DNA of 64,000 bases, taken from the NCBI RefSeq assembly GCF_020782235.1, contig NZ_JAJGNO010000003.1:1-64000 (forward strand). Reading direction: 5' to 3'. The notes beneath the pieces were generated by a model, which saw nothing but the letters and a program-made list of their open reading frames with translations, was not told the origin of the DNA and did no database searches. This DNA comes from Sphingobium naphthae. GTDB lineage: Bacteria > Pseudomonadota > Alphaproteobacteria > Sphingomonadales > Sphingomonadaceae. The position numbers and the translations under genes are program-made. Shown one piece after another: positions 34,278 to 43,298 of the stretch (within the stretch, counting starts at the first letter, position 1; each line of letters begins with the position of its first letter).

Positions 34278-36644
34278 ATGCACAACAGGATGATCTTGCT
34301 TGTCGCGAGCGTATCGGCCGTGGCGCTGCAATCGCCGGCCTTCGCACAGGCCGACACGGCGCCCCCGGCGCAGCAGGCGGTGGGCCTGGGCGATATCGTC
34401 GTGACGGCCCAGAAGCGGGAACAGGCCATCAACGACGTGCCACTCTCGATTACGGCGGCATCGGGCGAAAAGCTGGCCAGCCAGGGCATTGCCAATGTCG
34501 CCGATCTGGTGAAGATCGTGCCCGGCTTCAACTATACCGAAAGCGCCTTTTCCACGCCGGTCTATACGCTGCGCGGCATCGGCTTCTACGACACCAGCCT
34601 TGCTGCCAAACCAACGGTCAGCATCTATCAGGATCAGGTGCCGATCCCCTTTTCGATCATGACGCGCGGCGCGACGCTGGATCTGGAACGGGTCGAGGTG
34701 CTGAAGGGGCCGCAAGGCACGTTGTTCGGATCGAATGCAACCGGTGGGGCGATCAATTATATCGCGGCCAAGCCGACATCGACTTTCAAGGCCGGGCTGG
34801 ACGCGGGGGTGGACAGTTTCGGACAGGTCAGCGGCGGCGGGTTCATCAGCGGACCGATCAGCGATACGCTGACCGCGCGGGTTGCGGTGCGGACCGAACA
34901 GGGTGGGGCATGGCAGCGCAGCTATACCCGCGATGAAAAACTGGGTGATCGCAATTTCACCACGGGCCGCCTCCTCCTCGACTTCGAGCCGTCGGACAGG
35001 GTGCGCTTTTCGCTCAATCTGAATGGCTTCATCGACAAGAGCGACGGGCAGGCGGCGCAGTTGATCGGCGTGGTGCCCTTGGGCAATCCCGCGCGACTTG
35101 GGCCGCTCGCCACCTACCCGATAGCGCCACGCAACAATCGCGATGCAGATTGGACGCCGGAGCAGAAACCCAGGCGCGACGATTGGTTTTATCAGGCGGC
35201 ATTCCGCGGTGACATCGACCTGACCGATGACATTACCCTGACGTCGATCAGCAGCTATTCCCGATATCATAATGATCAGAATATCGACCCGGACGGGGTG
35301 GCGCTGCGCGATTATTTCTACAACACCACGGGCAAGATCACGGCGCTGTCGCAGGAATTGCGGTTGCAGGGGCGTGTCGGCGACCTGACCTATATTCTGG
35401 GTGCCAATTACGCGCGGGAAAAGACATATCAGCAGGATGATGCCGGTCCTTATGATCAATCGACGCCGGCCTATAATTTCGTTGATGCCGGCCTTGGCAT
35501 CCCTTTCTTCGTCTATAGCCAATATGCGCGGCAGAAATTCGTGAATAAGGCGGTGTTCGCCAATCTGGATTATGACATCGGCGATAGTATCACCGTGCAT
35601 GGCGGGGTGCGCTATACTAAGACGAACATCGATTTCGCTGGTTGCACCGCCGATCGCGGCTTTGCGCTTGGACAGGGCATCCAGAATATGGTGAACTTCA
35701 TTCGGGGTGGCGCTGGGCTGGCGCCCATCTCCATCGCGGAAGACGCGTGCGTGACCATCGACGGGTCGACGCTGACCGTGGGAGAAGTGCAGCGTGCGTT
35801 GAACGAGGATAATGTGTCCTGGCGCGCGGGTATGGATTATAAGCCGAGCAAGGATATCCTGCTCTACGCGTCGGTCAGCAAGGGCTACAAGTCCGGCAGT
35901 TTTCCCATGCTGTCGGCCAGCGACGCGAACCAGTTCAATCCGGTCACGCAGGAATCTATCACCGCTTATGAAGTTGGCGCGAAGCTTACTGTGCTGGAAA
36001 ATACCGCCCAGATCAATGGCGCGCTCTTCTATTATGACTATAGCGACAAGCAGTTGAAGGGGCGGGTAATCGCCAACCCTGATGTGTTCGGGCCGCTGGA
36101 GGCTCTGGTAAATGTTCCCAAAAGCCGGGTGCAGGGCGGGGAAATACAACTGGATCTGGCGCCCACGGATGGATTGCGCGTCAGCATCGGCGCGACTTAT
36201 CTGGATACAAGGATCAAGGGCAGCTTCGTCAACTATGACAGCTATGGCAATCAGGTCGATTTCGGCGGCTCGGCCTTCCCCTATACGCCCAAATTCCAGA
36301 TCGTGACCGACGCGCAATATGACTGGACATTGAGCGACGATGTGGTGGCCTTTATCGGCGCGAACCTGAATTTCCAGAGCGATACCAAGGCCGTGCTGGG
36401 CAATGCCCGTGCCACGCCATCGGCGGATCTTTCCGCACAGGGTGGACTGACGATCGAAGATTATACGCTGATCGATCTCCGGGCGGGGCTTTCATTCGAC
36501 GACAAGCGCTACAAGATCAGCGCCTTCGTTCGAAATCTTGGCAACACCTATTACTGGACTAACGCCACGCGCATCACCGACACCACGGTCCGCTTCGCAG
36601 GTCGCCCGCGCACTTTCGGGGTCAATTTGTCGGCGCGTTTTTGA
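34278..36644 (+). CDS. TonB-dependent outer membrane receptor 2
   Basis: 788-aa outer membrane transporter. Signal peptide MILLVASVSAVALQSPAFAQ, TonB-box-like GDIVVTAQKREQAINDVPLS, plug motif VEVLKGPQGTLFGSNATGGAI near 150, and a terminal strand ending TFGVNLSARF with the C-terminal Phe expected for barrel insertion. GGGAGGA lies seven bases before ATG 34278. Forms a unit with the P450 upstream and the aldehyde dehydrogenase downstream. Different from receptor 1 in sequence, so two related substrates or an isomer pair may be taken up. Confidence 0.92.
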   Translation: MHNRMILLVASVSAVALQSPAFAQADTAPPAQQAVGLGDIVVTAQKREQAINDVPLSITAASGEKLASQGIANVADLVKIVPGFNYTESAFSTPVYTLRGIGFYDTSLAAKPTVSIYQDQVPIPFSIMTRGATLDLERVEVLKGPQGTLFGSNATGGAINYIAAKPTSTFKAGLDAGVDSFGQVSGGGFISGPISDTLTARVAVRTEQGGAWQRSYTRDEKLGDRNFTTGRLLLDFEPSDRVRFSLNLNGFIDKSDGQAAQLIGVVPLGNPARLGPLATYPIAPRNNRDADWTPEQKPRRDDWFYQAAFRGDIDLTDDITLTSISSYSRYHNDQNIDPDGVALRDYFYNTTGKITALSQELRLQGRVGDLTYILGANYAREKTYQQDDAGPYDQSTPAYNFVDAGLGIPFFVYSQYARQKFVNKAVFANLDYDIGDSITVHGGVRYTKTNIDFAGCTADRGFALGQGIQNMVNFIRGGAGLAPISIAEDACVTIDGSTLTVGEVQRALNEDNVSWRAGMDYKPSKDILLYASVSKGYKSGSFPMLSASDANQFNPVTQESITAYEVGAKLTVLENTAQINGALFYYDYSDKQLKGRVIANPDVFGPLEALVNVPKSRVQGGEIQLDLAPTDGLRVSIGATYLDTRIKGSFVNYDSYGNQVDFGGSAFPYTPKFQIVTDAQYDWTLSDDVVAFIGANLNFQSDTKAVLGNARATPSADLSAQGGLTIEDYTLIDLRAGLSFDDKRYKISAFVRNLGNTYYWTNATRITDTTVRFAGRPRTFGVNLSARF

Positions 36645-36656
36645 ACGCTCTCCCCT

Positions 36657-36690
36657 GGGCCGCGCCATGAAAGGCGGCGCGGCCCCTTCT
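36657..36690 (+). terminator. Hairpin after TonB receptor 2
   Basis: GGGCCGCGCC / GGCGCGGCCC, a 10-bp stem with a 9-base loop (36657-36685), followed by CTTCTT. Lies between the receptor and the aldehyde dehydrogenase gene, so it may reduce read-through into the latter. Confidence 0.5.
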
Positions 36691-36710
36691 TGATTGTTGG
36701 AGAAAAGAAG

Positions 36711-38219
36711 ATGAATGCACCCGTGTTCTCCGCCGATCGCCTTCACGGTGACGTCGGGCATCAGGTTCGCCTGCCCACGACCCGCATGCTGATCGGTGGC
36801 GACTGGGAAGAGGCGGCGGATGGGCGCACTATCGATGTCGAGGATCCTGCGACCGGACAGATATTCGCCAATGTGCCGGCGGGCACCGCAGAGGATGTGG
36901 ATAGGGCCGTGAAGCGCGCGCGGGCAGCGTTCGAGTCCGCCGCATGGTCGCGCATGCGGCCGCTGGATCGGGGCAGGATCATCGAAACGATCGCGCGCAA
37001 GATCGAGGAGAATGCGCAGGAACTGGCCCTTCTTGAAAGCTATGACAATGGCAAGGCGGTGCATCATGCGCTGACGGTCGACGTGCCGGCGGCCGTGGAT
37101 ATCTTCCGCTACATGGCGGGGTGGACGTCCAAGATCCATGGTCAGGTCAATCCGATTTCCGGCGATGGCCGCCAATATCACAGCTATTCGGTGCGCGAAC
37201 CGATCGGCGTGGTCGGCCAGATCGTACCCTGGAATTATCCCCTCGCCATGGCCGCCTGGAAAATCGCCTCGGCGCTTGCGGCAGGCTGTACCATCGTGCT
37301 GAAGCCTTCCGAAGTGACGCCACTCACCGCGCTGCGACTAGCGGAACTGGCGCTGGAGGCAGGGCTGCCCGAAGGCGTACTGAATATCGTGACGGGCTAT
37401 GGGCATGAGGCCGGTCAGGCCTTGGTGGAGCATCCCGGCATCGACAAGATCGCGTTCACCGGATCGACCCGTGTGGGCAAGCAGATTGTGCAGACGGCAG
37501 CGCGGGATCTGAAGCGCGTAACGCTGGAACTGGGCGGTAAATCGCCGTCGCTCATCTTCGCCGACGCGGATCTGGAAAAGGCGTCACTGGGCGCTGCGCT
37601 CGCCATCTTCTTCAATTCCGGGCAGGTCTGCCTTGCCGCATCGCGCCTCTATGTCGAGCGGTCGGTTTTCGATCGTGTCGTGGACGGAGTGGCACAGGCG
37701 GCGAGGCAGTTCAAACTGGGGCATGGCCGTGATCCCGACACGATGCTGGGACCGCTGGTGTCACGGACGCAGCAGGGCAGAGTGCTTGACTACATCGAAC
37801 AGGGGCGGGCGAGCGGCGCGGAACTGGTGATGGGCGGCAAGGCCGGCGCAGGTGACGGCTATTTCGTGGAACCGACGATCTTCGCCAATCCATCTGCGGA
37901 CGCGCCGATCGTGCGCGAAGAAATTTTCGGTCCTGTGCTTGTGGCCACGCCATTTGATGATGTCGATGAGGTCATCAGGACCGCGAACGACACCCGCTAT
38001 GGTCTGGCCGCCAATATCTGGACCCGCGATTTCTCACGCGCTCATCTGACCGCGCGCAGGTTGCAGGCCGGCACGGTGTGGATCAATACCCATGGCATGA
38101 ATGATCCGTCCGCGCCATTCGGCGGCGTCAAGGAAAGCGGTTGGGGGCGCGAAGTCGGCGAAGAAGGTGTTCTAAATTATACCGAAACTAAGACCATCAC
38201 AGCACTTCTGAGTGATTGA
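36711..38219 (+). CDS. Aldehyde dehydrogenase, betaine/phenylacetaldehyde type
   Basis: 502 aa NAD(P)-dependent aldehyde dehydrogenase. PWNYPLAMAAWKIASALAAG near residue 170, FTGSTRVGKQI, VTLELGGKSPSLIFADADLE with the general base and FFNSGQVCLAASRLYV with the nucleophile Cys near 305; ends FGGVKESGWGREVGEEGV. ATG 36711 with GGAGAAAAG upstream is preferred over an in-frame codon at 36690. Last gene of the P450 unit and last intact cargo gene; likely takes the aldehyde made by the alcohol dehydrogenase to the acid for CoA transfer. Confidence 0.93.
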   Translation: MNAPVFSADRLHGDVGHQVRLPTTRMLIGGDWEEAADGRTIDVEDPATGQIFANVPAGTAEDVDRAVKRARAAFESAAWSRMRPLDRGRIIETIARKIEENAQELALLESYDNGKAVHHALTVDVPAAVDIFRYMAGWTSKIHGQVNPISGDGRQYHSYSVREPIGVVGQIVPWNYPLAMAAWKIASALAAGCTIVLKPSEVTPLTALRLAELALEAGLPEGVLNIVTGYGHEAGQALVEHPGIDKIAFTGSTRVGKQIVQTAARDLKRVTLELGGKSPSLIFADADLEKASLGAALAIFFNSGQVCLAASRLYVERSVFDRVVDGVAQAARQFKLGHGRDPDTMLGPLVSRTQQGRVLDYIEQGRASGAELVMGGKAGAGDGYFVEPTIFANPSADAPIVREEIFGPVLVATPFDDVDEVIRTANDTRYGLAANIWTRDFSRAHLTARRLQAGTVWINTHGMNDPSAPFGGVKESGWGREVGEEGVLNYTETKTITALLSD

Positions 38220-38327
38220 TCCTCATAGACGGAATGCGCCGGTTCACTACCTCGCCAGTTTTTAGCCTGCGGAGGCTGCTTTCGCGATCGCTCGAGATCC
38301 CGAAAGGTCTGCCGAGGTGTTTGTCGA

Positions 38328-38450
38328 TCATTTGTAAACGTGATGGATTTTGTCCCTCTGTGTGTGCTGCCCAAGACCACGCATCTTCATATCCTGCAGT
38401 ATACGCTGGGAAAGCGAATTGTTCGGGGCGGCGGAAGTGACAGCGTCCAT
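38328..38450 (-). pseudogene. N-terminal fragment of a tyrosine recombinase
   Basis: From ATG 38450, preceded by AAGGA at suitable distance, the reading gives SLSQRILQDMKMRGLGQHTQ then RDKIHHVYK and a stop after 40 residues. The pattern L-x-QR-x3-DM-x2-R-x-L-x3-TQ-x3-I-x-HV is that of the SAM-like N-terminal domain of IS91-associated and related integrases. The catalytic domain is absent. Weak similarity may continue in another frame to about 38240, which would mean a frameshift followed by deletion. Confidence 0.45.
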
Positions 38451-38483
38451 GGTGGAGTTCCTTTCCGTTGAAGGAACTCCGCC
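38451..38483. repeat. 13-bp inverted repeat upstream of the recombinase fragment
   Basis: GGTGGAGTTCCTT and AAGGAACTCCGCC flank a 7-base loop; only one non-Watson-Crick pair. It abuts the ATG of the recombinase fragment, so it may be an operator or a hairpin of the former element. Confidence 0.55.
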
Positions 38484-38716
38484 GTAAAGTCTTATCGACA
38501 CTACGCTACGTCGCCGCAAGCGACACTCCCGCGGAGCGGGTCGTGCACTGGTCGACTGCGGCCGGTAGTGAACACGGGATTGGGAACATTGCCGTCATGC
38601 TCATGGTGGCCGAATGCCACGAGTTCGACATGCCATGAGGAGATAATGAGGTGGGCAGGTCGGCGAACATCAATAGTCTCTCTACTCGCTGTGCATGCAA
38701 GCTGAGGAGCTAGGGA

Positions 38717-38740
38717 GGGGAACGCTGTTGAGCGCTCCCC
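38717..38740. terminator. Hairpin downstream of the integrase gene
   Basis: GGGGAACGCT and AGCGCTCCCC with loop GTTG; one mismatch in ten pairs. It lies 54 bases past the integrase stop. No T-run on either side, so the terminator call is tentative. Confidence 0.35.
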
Positions 38741-38793
38741 AAGTGAGGCGCTGAGACGCGCATTTGACCCATGAGCGGGATGTATCGCGATTT

Positions 38794-40161
38794 TCAGCGA
38801 TCTTGAACTGGCTGTCCCTGACGAAGCTGACTTAGGCGGGTTGGGAACCGGAAATCGGCATCGACCGGCGTGGGTGGACGTCGACGGCTATATGGGCCTG
38901 ATTTCTTGGAAGGTCGCTCGGTTAGCACAACAGGATCGGGCAGTCCGTCGCTCAGCATCGCCCCCCAGATAAGGGCGAGTTCGCGACGTCGGGGAAGATA
39001 GGCTGCCCTGTTATAGGCGCCCTCGACCTTGCCCGTCGGGACATGCGCCAGCATGAGATCTATAACCTTGCGGTCATGATCTTTTCCTTCGCGCTCGGCC
39101 CACTCATTCATGATCGTTGAAAATGCCGCCCGAAACCCATGAGGCACATGATGGCCATGATAACCTGCGCGATTGAGCAAATAACCAATGGCGTTCTCGC
39201 TCAAGGGTTTATGCGCATGGCGATTGCTCGGGAACAGAAGCGAGCCGGCACCCGTCAGAGGCCATAACGCCCGAAGAACGGCAATGGCCTGGGGAGCCAG
39301 GGGAACGATATGGTCGCCGTTGACCTCCTCTTTTCTGTCAAGATCGCCTTTCATGCGCGCCGAAGGAATGCGCCAAAGCGGCTCGGGTCCGTTGAGATCA
39401 TCGAATTCTGCCCATTGTGCCCCACGCAATTCGCTGGGGCGAACGGCGGTGAGCGCGAGGAGGCGAAGTGCCAGGCGCGTCACTGGCCGGGCATAATCCT
39501 CCTCGGCCTGCAAGATCATCTTGCGGAGCGGGAAGAGGTCAGTGATTGCTGGCTGGCGTCCTTTGCGCAGGGGCTTGAGGACGGCGCCCAGTTTCTCGGC
39601 GGGATCGTCCTTCACGATCCCCTGCGCGATGCCGAAGGTGAAGACAGCGGAGATTCGCTGTCGGATGCGCTTGGCTGTCTCGATCGATCCGCGTGCTTCG
39701 ATCTCGCGCAGGACGCTGAGCACGAGAGGAGGGGTAAGTTCCTTGATCGGAAAGTTGCCGATAGTCGGAAAGACGTCTCGCTCTAGGCTTCGAATCACAT
39801 CGGCGGCATGAACCGATGCCCATTGGGGTCTGGCGTTGTCGAACCACTCGCGTGCCACCCGTTCGAATGTCTGCCGGCTGGCTTCCAGGGCAACCTCCTT
39901 TTTAAGCTTCTTGGCGATCGCCGGGTCGCGCATGTCTTCGAGCATGGCGACAGCCTCGTCGCGCTTCAGGCGGGCTTCGGCAAGGGACACCTTGGGCCAG
40001 GCGCCGAACGCCATGCCCTTCTGCTTGCCATCGAAGCTGTAGCTCCAGCGCCACAGTTTTCCTCCCGAAGGCGTTACGAGAAGGTAGAGGCGATTTGCGT
40101 CTGTCACCTTGTAGGATTTCGACCGCGGTTTTGCGGCCCTGATCTTGACGTCCGTGAGCAT
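38794..40161 (-). CDS. int: P4-type tyrosine integrase
   Basis: Site-specific recombinase that inserts and excises the element at the adjacent tRNA gene. 455 aa: N-terminal DUF4102 arm-binding domain (MLTDVKIRAAKPRSKSYKVT, GAWPKVSLAEARLKRDEA), core-binding domain, catalytic domain with Arg in LTAVRPSELRGAQW, HGFRAAFS (His-x-x-Arg), and LAHVPTGKVEGAYNRAAYLP carrying the last His and nucleophile Tyr. ATG 40161 has TGGAG eight bases upstream; the codon at 40185 does not. Transcribed away from the tRNA-Ser, as usual. Looks intact. Confidence 0.95.
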   Translation of the reverse strand: MLTDVKIRAAKPRSKSYKVTDANRLYLLVTPSGGKLWRWSYSFDGKQKGMAFGAWPKVSLAEARLKRDEAVAMLEDMRDPAIAKKLKKEVALEASRQTFERVAREWFDNARPQWASVHAADVIRSLERDVFPTIGNFPIKELTPPLVLSVLREIEARGSIETAKRIRQRISAVFTFGIAQGIVKDDPAEKLGAVLKPLRKGRQPAITDLFPLRKMILQAEEDYARPVTRLALRLLALTAVRPSELRGAQWAEFDDLNGPEPLWRIPSARMKGDLDRKEEVNGDHIVPLAPQAIAVLRALWPLTGAGSLLFPSNRHAHKPLSENAIGYLLNRAGYHGHHVPHGFRAAFSTIMNEWAEREGKDHDRKVIDLMLAHVPTGKVEGAYNRAAYLPRRRELALIWGAMLSDGLPDPVVLTERPSKKSGPYSRRRPPTPVDADFRFPTRLSQLRQGQPVQDR

Positions 40162-40178
40162 GGTCCGGTCTCCAAAAA

Positions 40179-40208
40179 GTACCACGTTTTTCGACCGCGC
40201 GTACCACG
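40179..40208. repeat. Direct repeat GTACCACG near the attachment site
   Basis: GTACCACG occurs at 40179-40186 and 40201-40208, 22 bases apart, between the integrase start and the tRNA. Short direct repeats in this place can be arm-type integrase sites or integrase promoter operators; two copies only, so tentative. Confidence 0.3.
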
Positions 40209-40344
40209 CGAAATACCAACGGAACCGTCGGATGCTCGCGGACGGATACGGACGGCCTGAGCCGAGACGGCCAGCTAAATGTCCGAATTAAGGGAGAAAA
40301 AGTCGAGATTGGTGGACTTCTGTGGACCCCTAAAAACAAGGGTC

Positions 40345-40435
40345 TGGCGGAGCGGGAGGGATTCGAACCCTCGATACGCTTTTGACGTATACTCACTTTC
40401 CAGGCGAGCGCCTTCGACCACTCGGCCACCGCTCC
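40345..40435 (-). tRNA. tRNA-Ser (anticodon GGA), integration site
   Basis: Read on the reverse strand from 40435: acceptor arm GGAGCGG pairs with CCGCTCC, D-arm GCCGAGTGGTCGAAGGC, anticodon arm CTCGC-CTGGAAA-GTGAG with anticodon GGA, a long variable arm GTATACGTCAAAAGCGTATC typical for class II tRNAs, T-arm GAGGGTTCGAATCCCTC, then G and encoded CCA. All arms pair, so the gene is intact. The 3' end faces the P4-type integrase; integration would have regenerated the tRNA 3' part from the element or the host. Confidence 0.95.
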
Positions 40436-40588
40436 GCAAGGAACCCGGACGTCGCTGCAAGCGGCGTGAATCGGGTTCTTTCATCCAATCGCACTGGAAG
40501 GCGGCTCCCTATCGTGCGCCGGGCGGGGAGGCAAGGGGCATCGATGGGGAGACTTTACTTTGTTGCCCGCGCCTTGTTTGATGGCGCG

Positions 40589-41521
40589 ATGAGCTATCGT
40601 CCCCGCCTTGCGCTCGCCACCATCGTGGCCGCCACTGCCGCCGCACTCGCCGCCCCATCATCGGCTCAGCAGCCCGCCCAAGCGTTCACCACCGCAACGC
40701 CCGCCACCCCATCGGCCGTGATCGCGGCCTCGCCCGAAAGCGCCTGGATCTCGATGGCGGCGGAAGATTTGCTGGTCATGACCATCGAAGGGGGCAAGCG
40801 CGTGGTGGTCCAGCTCGCCCCCGCCATGGCGCCCCGCCACGTCGCCAATATCCGCGCGCTCGCGCGGGCGCATTGGTGGGACGGGACCAGCATCAACCGA
40901 GTGCAGGACAATTATGTCGTGCAGTGGGGCGACGCGACGGAGAAGAAGCCGTTGCCGCCCGGCCTTTCGCCGACCAGTCCCGCGGATTATGCGCTGCCGC
41001 TCGCGACGCGGCGGCTGCAGGTGACGCCCTTGCCCTATGCGGATCCCTATGCGCCGAAAACCGGCTTCGTCGCGGGCTGGCCCGTGGCGATGGATGGCGA
41101 TGCGGCCTGGCTGCCGCATTGCTACGGCTTTGTCGGCGTTGGCCGCAACCTGTCGCCGGATGCGGGGACTGGCGCCGAACTCTATGCAGTGATCGGCCAG
41201 GCGCCGCGCCAGCTGGATCGCAACATCGCGGTGGTCGGCCGCATCATCGAGGGCATGGCCCATCTGTCGAGCCTGCCGCGGGGATCGGGCGACCTCGGCT
41301 TCTATACGGGGCAGGAGCATCGCGTCCCCATCCTGTCGGTGCGGCTGGCGAGCGACCTTCCCGAGGCGGAACGGCCGCGCTTCCAGCAGATGGATACGAC
41401 CTCGCCCAGCTTCGCCGATTATCTGCGGTTGCGCGCCAACCGGAAGGATGATTTCTACGATCGGCCTGCCGGCGGCGTCGACCTGTGCAATGCGCCAGTG
41501 CCGGTCAGGCCGACGCCCTGA
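40589..41521 (+). CDS. Periplasmic cyclophilin-type peptidylprolyl isomerase
   Basis: About 310 aa with a signal peptide ([20 protein letters not shown]) and a cyclophilin-like domain: [51 protein letters not shown] and later [20 protein letters not shown]. It would catalyse cis-trans isomerisation of prolyl bonds during folding of exported proteins. An in-frame ATG at 40544 with AAGGGG upstream is an alternative start, but ATG 40589 gives the cleaner signal peptide. First chromosomal gene beyond the element. Confidence 0.85.
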   Translation: MSYRPRLALATIVAATAAALAAPSSAQQPAQAFTTATPATPSAVIAASPESAWISMAAEDLLVMTIEGGKRVVVQLAPAMAPRHVANIRALARAHWWDGTSINRVQDNYVVQWGDATEKKPLPPGLSPTSPADYALPLATRRLQVTPLPYADPYAPKTGFVAGWPVAMDGDAAWLPHCYGFVGVGRNLSPDAGTGAELYAVIGQAPRQLDRNIAVVGRIIEGMAHLSSLPRGSGDLGFYTGQEHRVPILSVRLASDLPEAERPRFQQMDTTSPSFADYLRLRANRKDDFYDRPAGGVDLCNAPVPVRPTP

Positions 41522-41978
41522 GGCCGCGCAGCCGATAGCCTTGCCAGTCGCGGATGCGGCGGATGGCGAAGCTGGTGCGGATCGCCGACACGCCGGGCAG
41601 CCGCGCCAGGCAATCGCGATGAATGGCGTCGAACCCTTTGAGGTCGGCCGCCGCCACGCGCAGCAGATAGTCCGCCTGACCCGCCATCAGGTGACATTCC
41701 AATATTTCCGGAAAATCGGCCACGGCCGTTTCGAACCGGTCCATCGTCTCGCGGCTCTGGCTGGTGAGCGAAATCTCGACGAAGGCCTGCAGGTCGAGGC
41801 CCAGCGCCTTGGGGTCGAGCCGGGCGGCATAGCCCGCGATCAGCCCCGCCTCCTCCAGCGCCTTGATCCGACGGTGGCAGGCCGACGCCGACAGGCCGAT
41901 CCGTTCGCCCAAGTCAGCCATGGAGCGCCGCGAGTCCGCCTGTAGCGCCTCCAGCAACGCGATGTCGAACCGATCCAC
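41505..41978 (-). CDS. Lrp/AsnC-family regulator
   Basis: 157 aa, N-terminal HTH (DIALLEALQADSRRSMADLG, LSASACHRRIKALEEAG) and C-terminal RAM ligand domain (VEISLTSQSRETMDRFETAV, ECHLMAGQADYLLRV). GTG start at 41978. Divergent from alanine dehydrogenase with a 157-base gap, the usual arrangement for an AldR-like activator responding to alanine or another amino acid. The 3' end overlaps the convergent isomerase gene by 17 bases. Confidence 0.92.
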   Translation of the reverse strand: MDRFDIALLEALQADSRRSMADLGERIGLSASACHRRIKALEEAGLIAGYAARLDPKALGLDLQAFVEISLTSQSRETMDRFETAVADFPEILECHLMAGQADYLLRVAAADLKGFDAIHRDCLARLPGVSAIRTSFAIRRIRDWQGYRLRGLRASA

Positions 41979-42135
41979 GCAATATCATCCCGATATTCAT
42001 CCAATAGTACGCATAGCATCCTTCGTGCCGCTGCAGAATGCAAGAAATGAGGGAACATCCGCCGGCGCGTCGGCGCTATGATGTCGCGATGTGGACGCGC
42101 ATCAGCGCGCCGCCCCATTTTTCCGGAGAGTCAGG

Positions 42136-43251
42136 ATGATCGTCGGCACCGTCAAAGAGATCAAGAACCACGAATATCGCGTCGGGTTGACCCCCGAGAG
42201 CGTGCATGAGCTGGCCGCCAGCGGCCACCGCGTGCTGGTGGAGGCCGGGGCCGGCGAGGGCATCGGCGCGGGCGACGATTTGTACGTCAAGGCGGGCGCG
42301 GAGATCATCGCCACCGCCGCCGAAATCTTCGCCACCGCCGAGATGATCGTCAAGGTGAAGGAACCGCAGGCGGTCGAGCGCGCGATGCTGCGTCCCGGGC
42401 AGATCCTCTACACCTATCTCCACCTGGCGCCCGATCCCGACCAGACTCGTGAACTGATCGCGTCCGGCGCTACTTGCATCGCCTATGAAACGGTGACCGA
42501 CGCGACTGGCGGCCTGCCGCTGCTCAAGCCCATGAGCCAGGTCGCCGGCCGCATGGCGATCCAGGCCGGCGCGACCGCGCTGGAAAAGGCGCATGGCGGG
42601 CGCGGTGTGCTGCTGGGCGGCGTGCCCGGCGTGCTGCCCGCCAAGGTCGCGGTGATCGGCGGCGGCGTCGTCGGCTTCAATGCGGCGCAGATGGCGGCGG
42701 GCCTGGGCGCCGACGTCACCATCCTCGATCGCAGCCCCGAAGTGCTGGAAAAGCTCGGCATGTATTTCGAGGCGCGGGCCAAGACGCGCTTTTCCAACAA
42801 GGCCAATCTCGCCGAATGCGTGGCCGAGGCCGATCTGGTGATCGGCGCGGTGCTGATCCCCGGCGCCGCCGCGCCCAAGCTGGTGACGGCCGACATGCTC
42901 AAGACCATGAAGAAGGGCGCCGTGCTGGTCGATGTCGCGATCGACCAGGGCGGATGTTTCGAAACCAGCCGCGCCACCACTCATGCCGAACCCACTTATG
43001 TGGTTGACGATGTGGTCCATTATTGCGTCGCCAACATGCCGGGCGCGGTCGCGCGCACCAGCACCTATGCGCTCAACAATGTGACGCTGCCCCATGCGCT
43101 GCGCATCGCCGACCTGGGGTGGAAGGAGGCGCTGCGGCGCGACCCGCACCTGCGTGCGGGGCTCAACGTCTGGGACGGAAAGGTCACCTATCAGGCCGTG
43201 GCCGACGATCTGGGCCTGCCCTACACGCCGGCGCAGGACGCGATCGCCTGA
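42136..43251 (+). CDS. ald: Alanine dehydrogenase
   Basis: NAD-dependent interconversion of L-alanine and pyruvate plus ammonia. 371 aa, exactly the usual length; begins [20 protein letters not shown], with KVKEPQ, the substrate region [12 protein letters not shown] motif [20 protein letters not shown] and [25 protein letters not shown] lies before ATG 42136; an in-frame ATG at 42091 is not needed. Control by the divergent Lrp-type gene is likely. Confidence 0.96.
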   Translation: MIVGTVKEIKNHEYRVGLTPESVHELAASGHRVLVEAGAGEGIGAGDDLYVKAGAEIIATAAEIFATAEMIVKVKEPQAVERAMLRPGQILYTYLHLAPDPDQTRELIASGATCIAYETVTDATGGLPLLKPMSQVAGRMAIQAGATALEKAHGGRGVLLGGVPGVLPAKVAVIGGGVVGFNAAQMAAGLGADVTILDRSPEVLEKLGMYFEARAKTRFSNKANLAECVAEADLVIGAVLIPGAAAPKLVTADMLKTMKKGAVLVDVAIDQGGCFETSRATTHAEPTYVVDDVVHYCVANMPGAVARTSTYALNNVTLPHALRIADLGWKEALRRDPHLRAGLNVWDGKVTYQAVADDLGLPYTPAQDAIA

Positions 43252-43298
43252 TCCAGGACCAGGTATGCCCGGCGCGCCGACACGCGCCGGGTCAAAGC

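Larger units (their letters stand above)
38220..38793. other. 574-base gap with recombination debris
   Basis: Between the last cargo gene and the integrase no intact gene is evident. It holds a truncated tyrosine recombinase start (reverse strand, 38328-38450), a 13-bp stem hairpin at 38451-38483, an open frame of 56 codons from TTG 38468 to TGA 38638 that I do not recognise, and an imperfect hairpin at 38717-38740 downstream of the integrase. The mixture suggests an old insertion or a decayed second element end. Confidence 0.5.
1..40345. mobile_element. Putative integrative conjugative element with catabolic cargo (left end outside window)
   Basis: The segment runs from a Tn4371-like traG-trb transfer module through an AlpA-like regulator and about 26 kb of catabolic genes to a P4-type tyrosine integrase whose start faces the 3' end of an intact tRNA-Ser at 40345. 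An integrase beside a tRNA 3' end and transcribed away from it is the usual arrangement at one end of a tRNA-targeted element. Right of the tRNA only housekeeping-type genes are seen. No second copy of the tRNA 3' end was noticed inside the window, so the other attachment site should lie to the left. A composite of two elements joined near 12.4 kb is the main alternative. Confidence 0.6.

Noticed and set aside
34215..36317. 700-codon reverse open frame
   Set aside because: Antisense to TonB receptor 2, which has a signal peptide, TonB box and barrel end.
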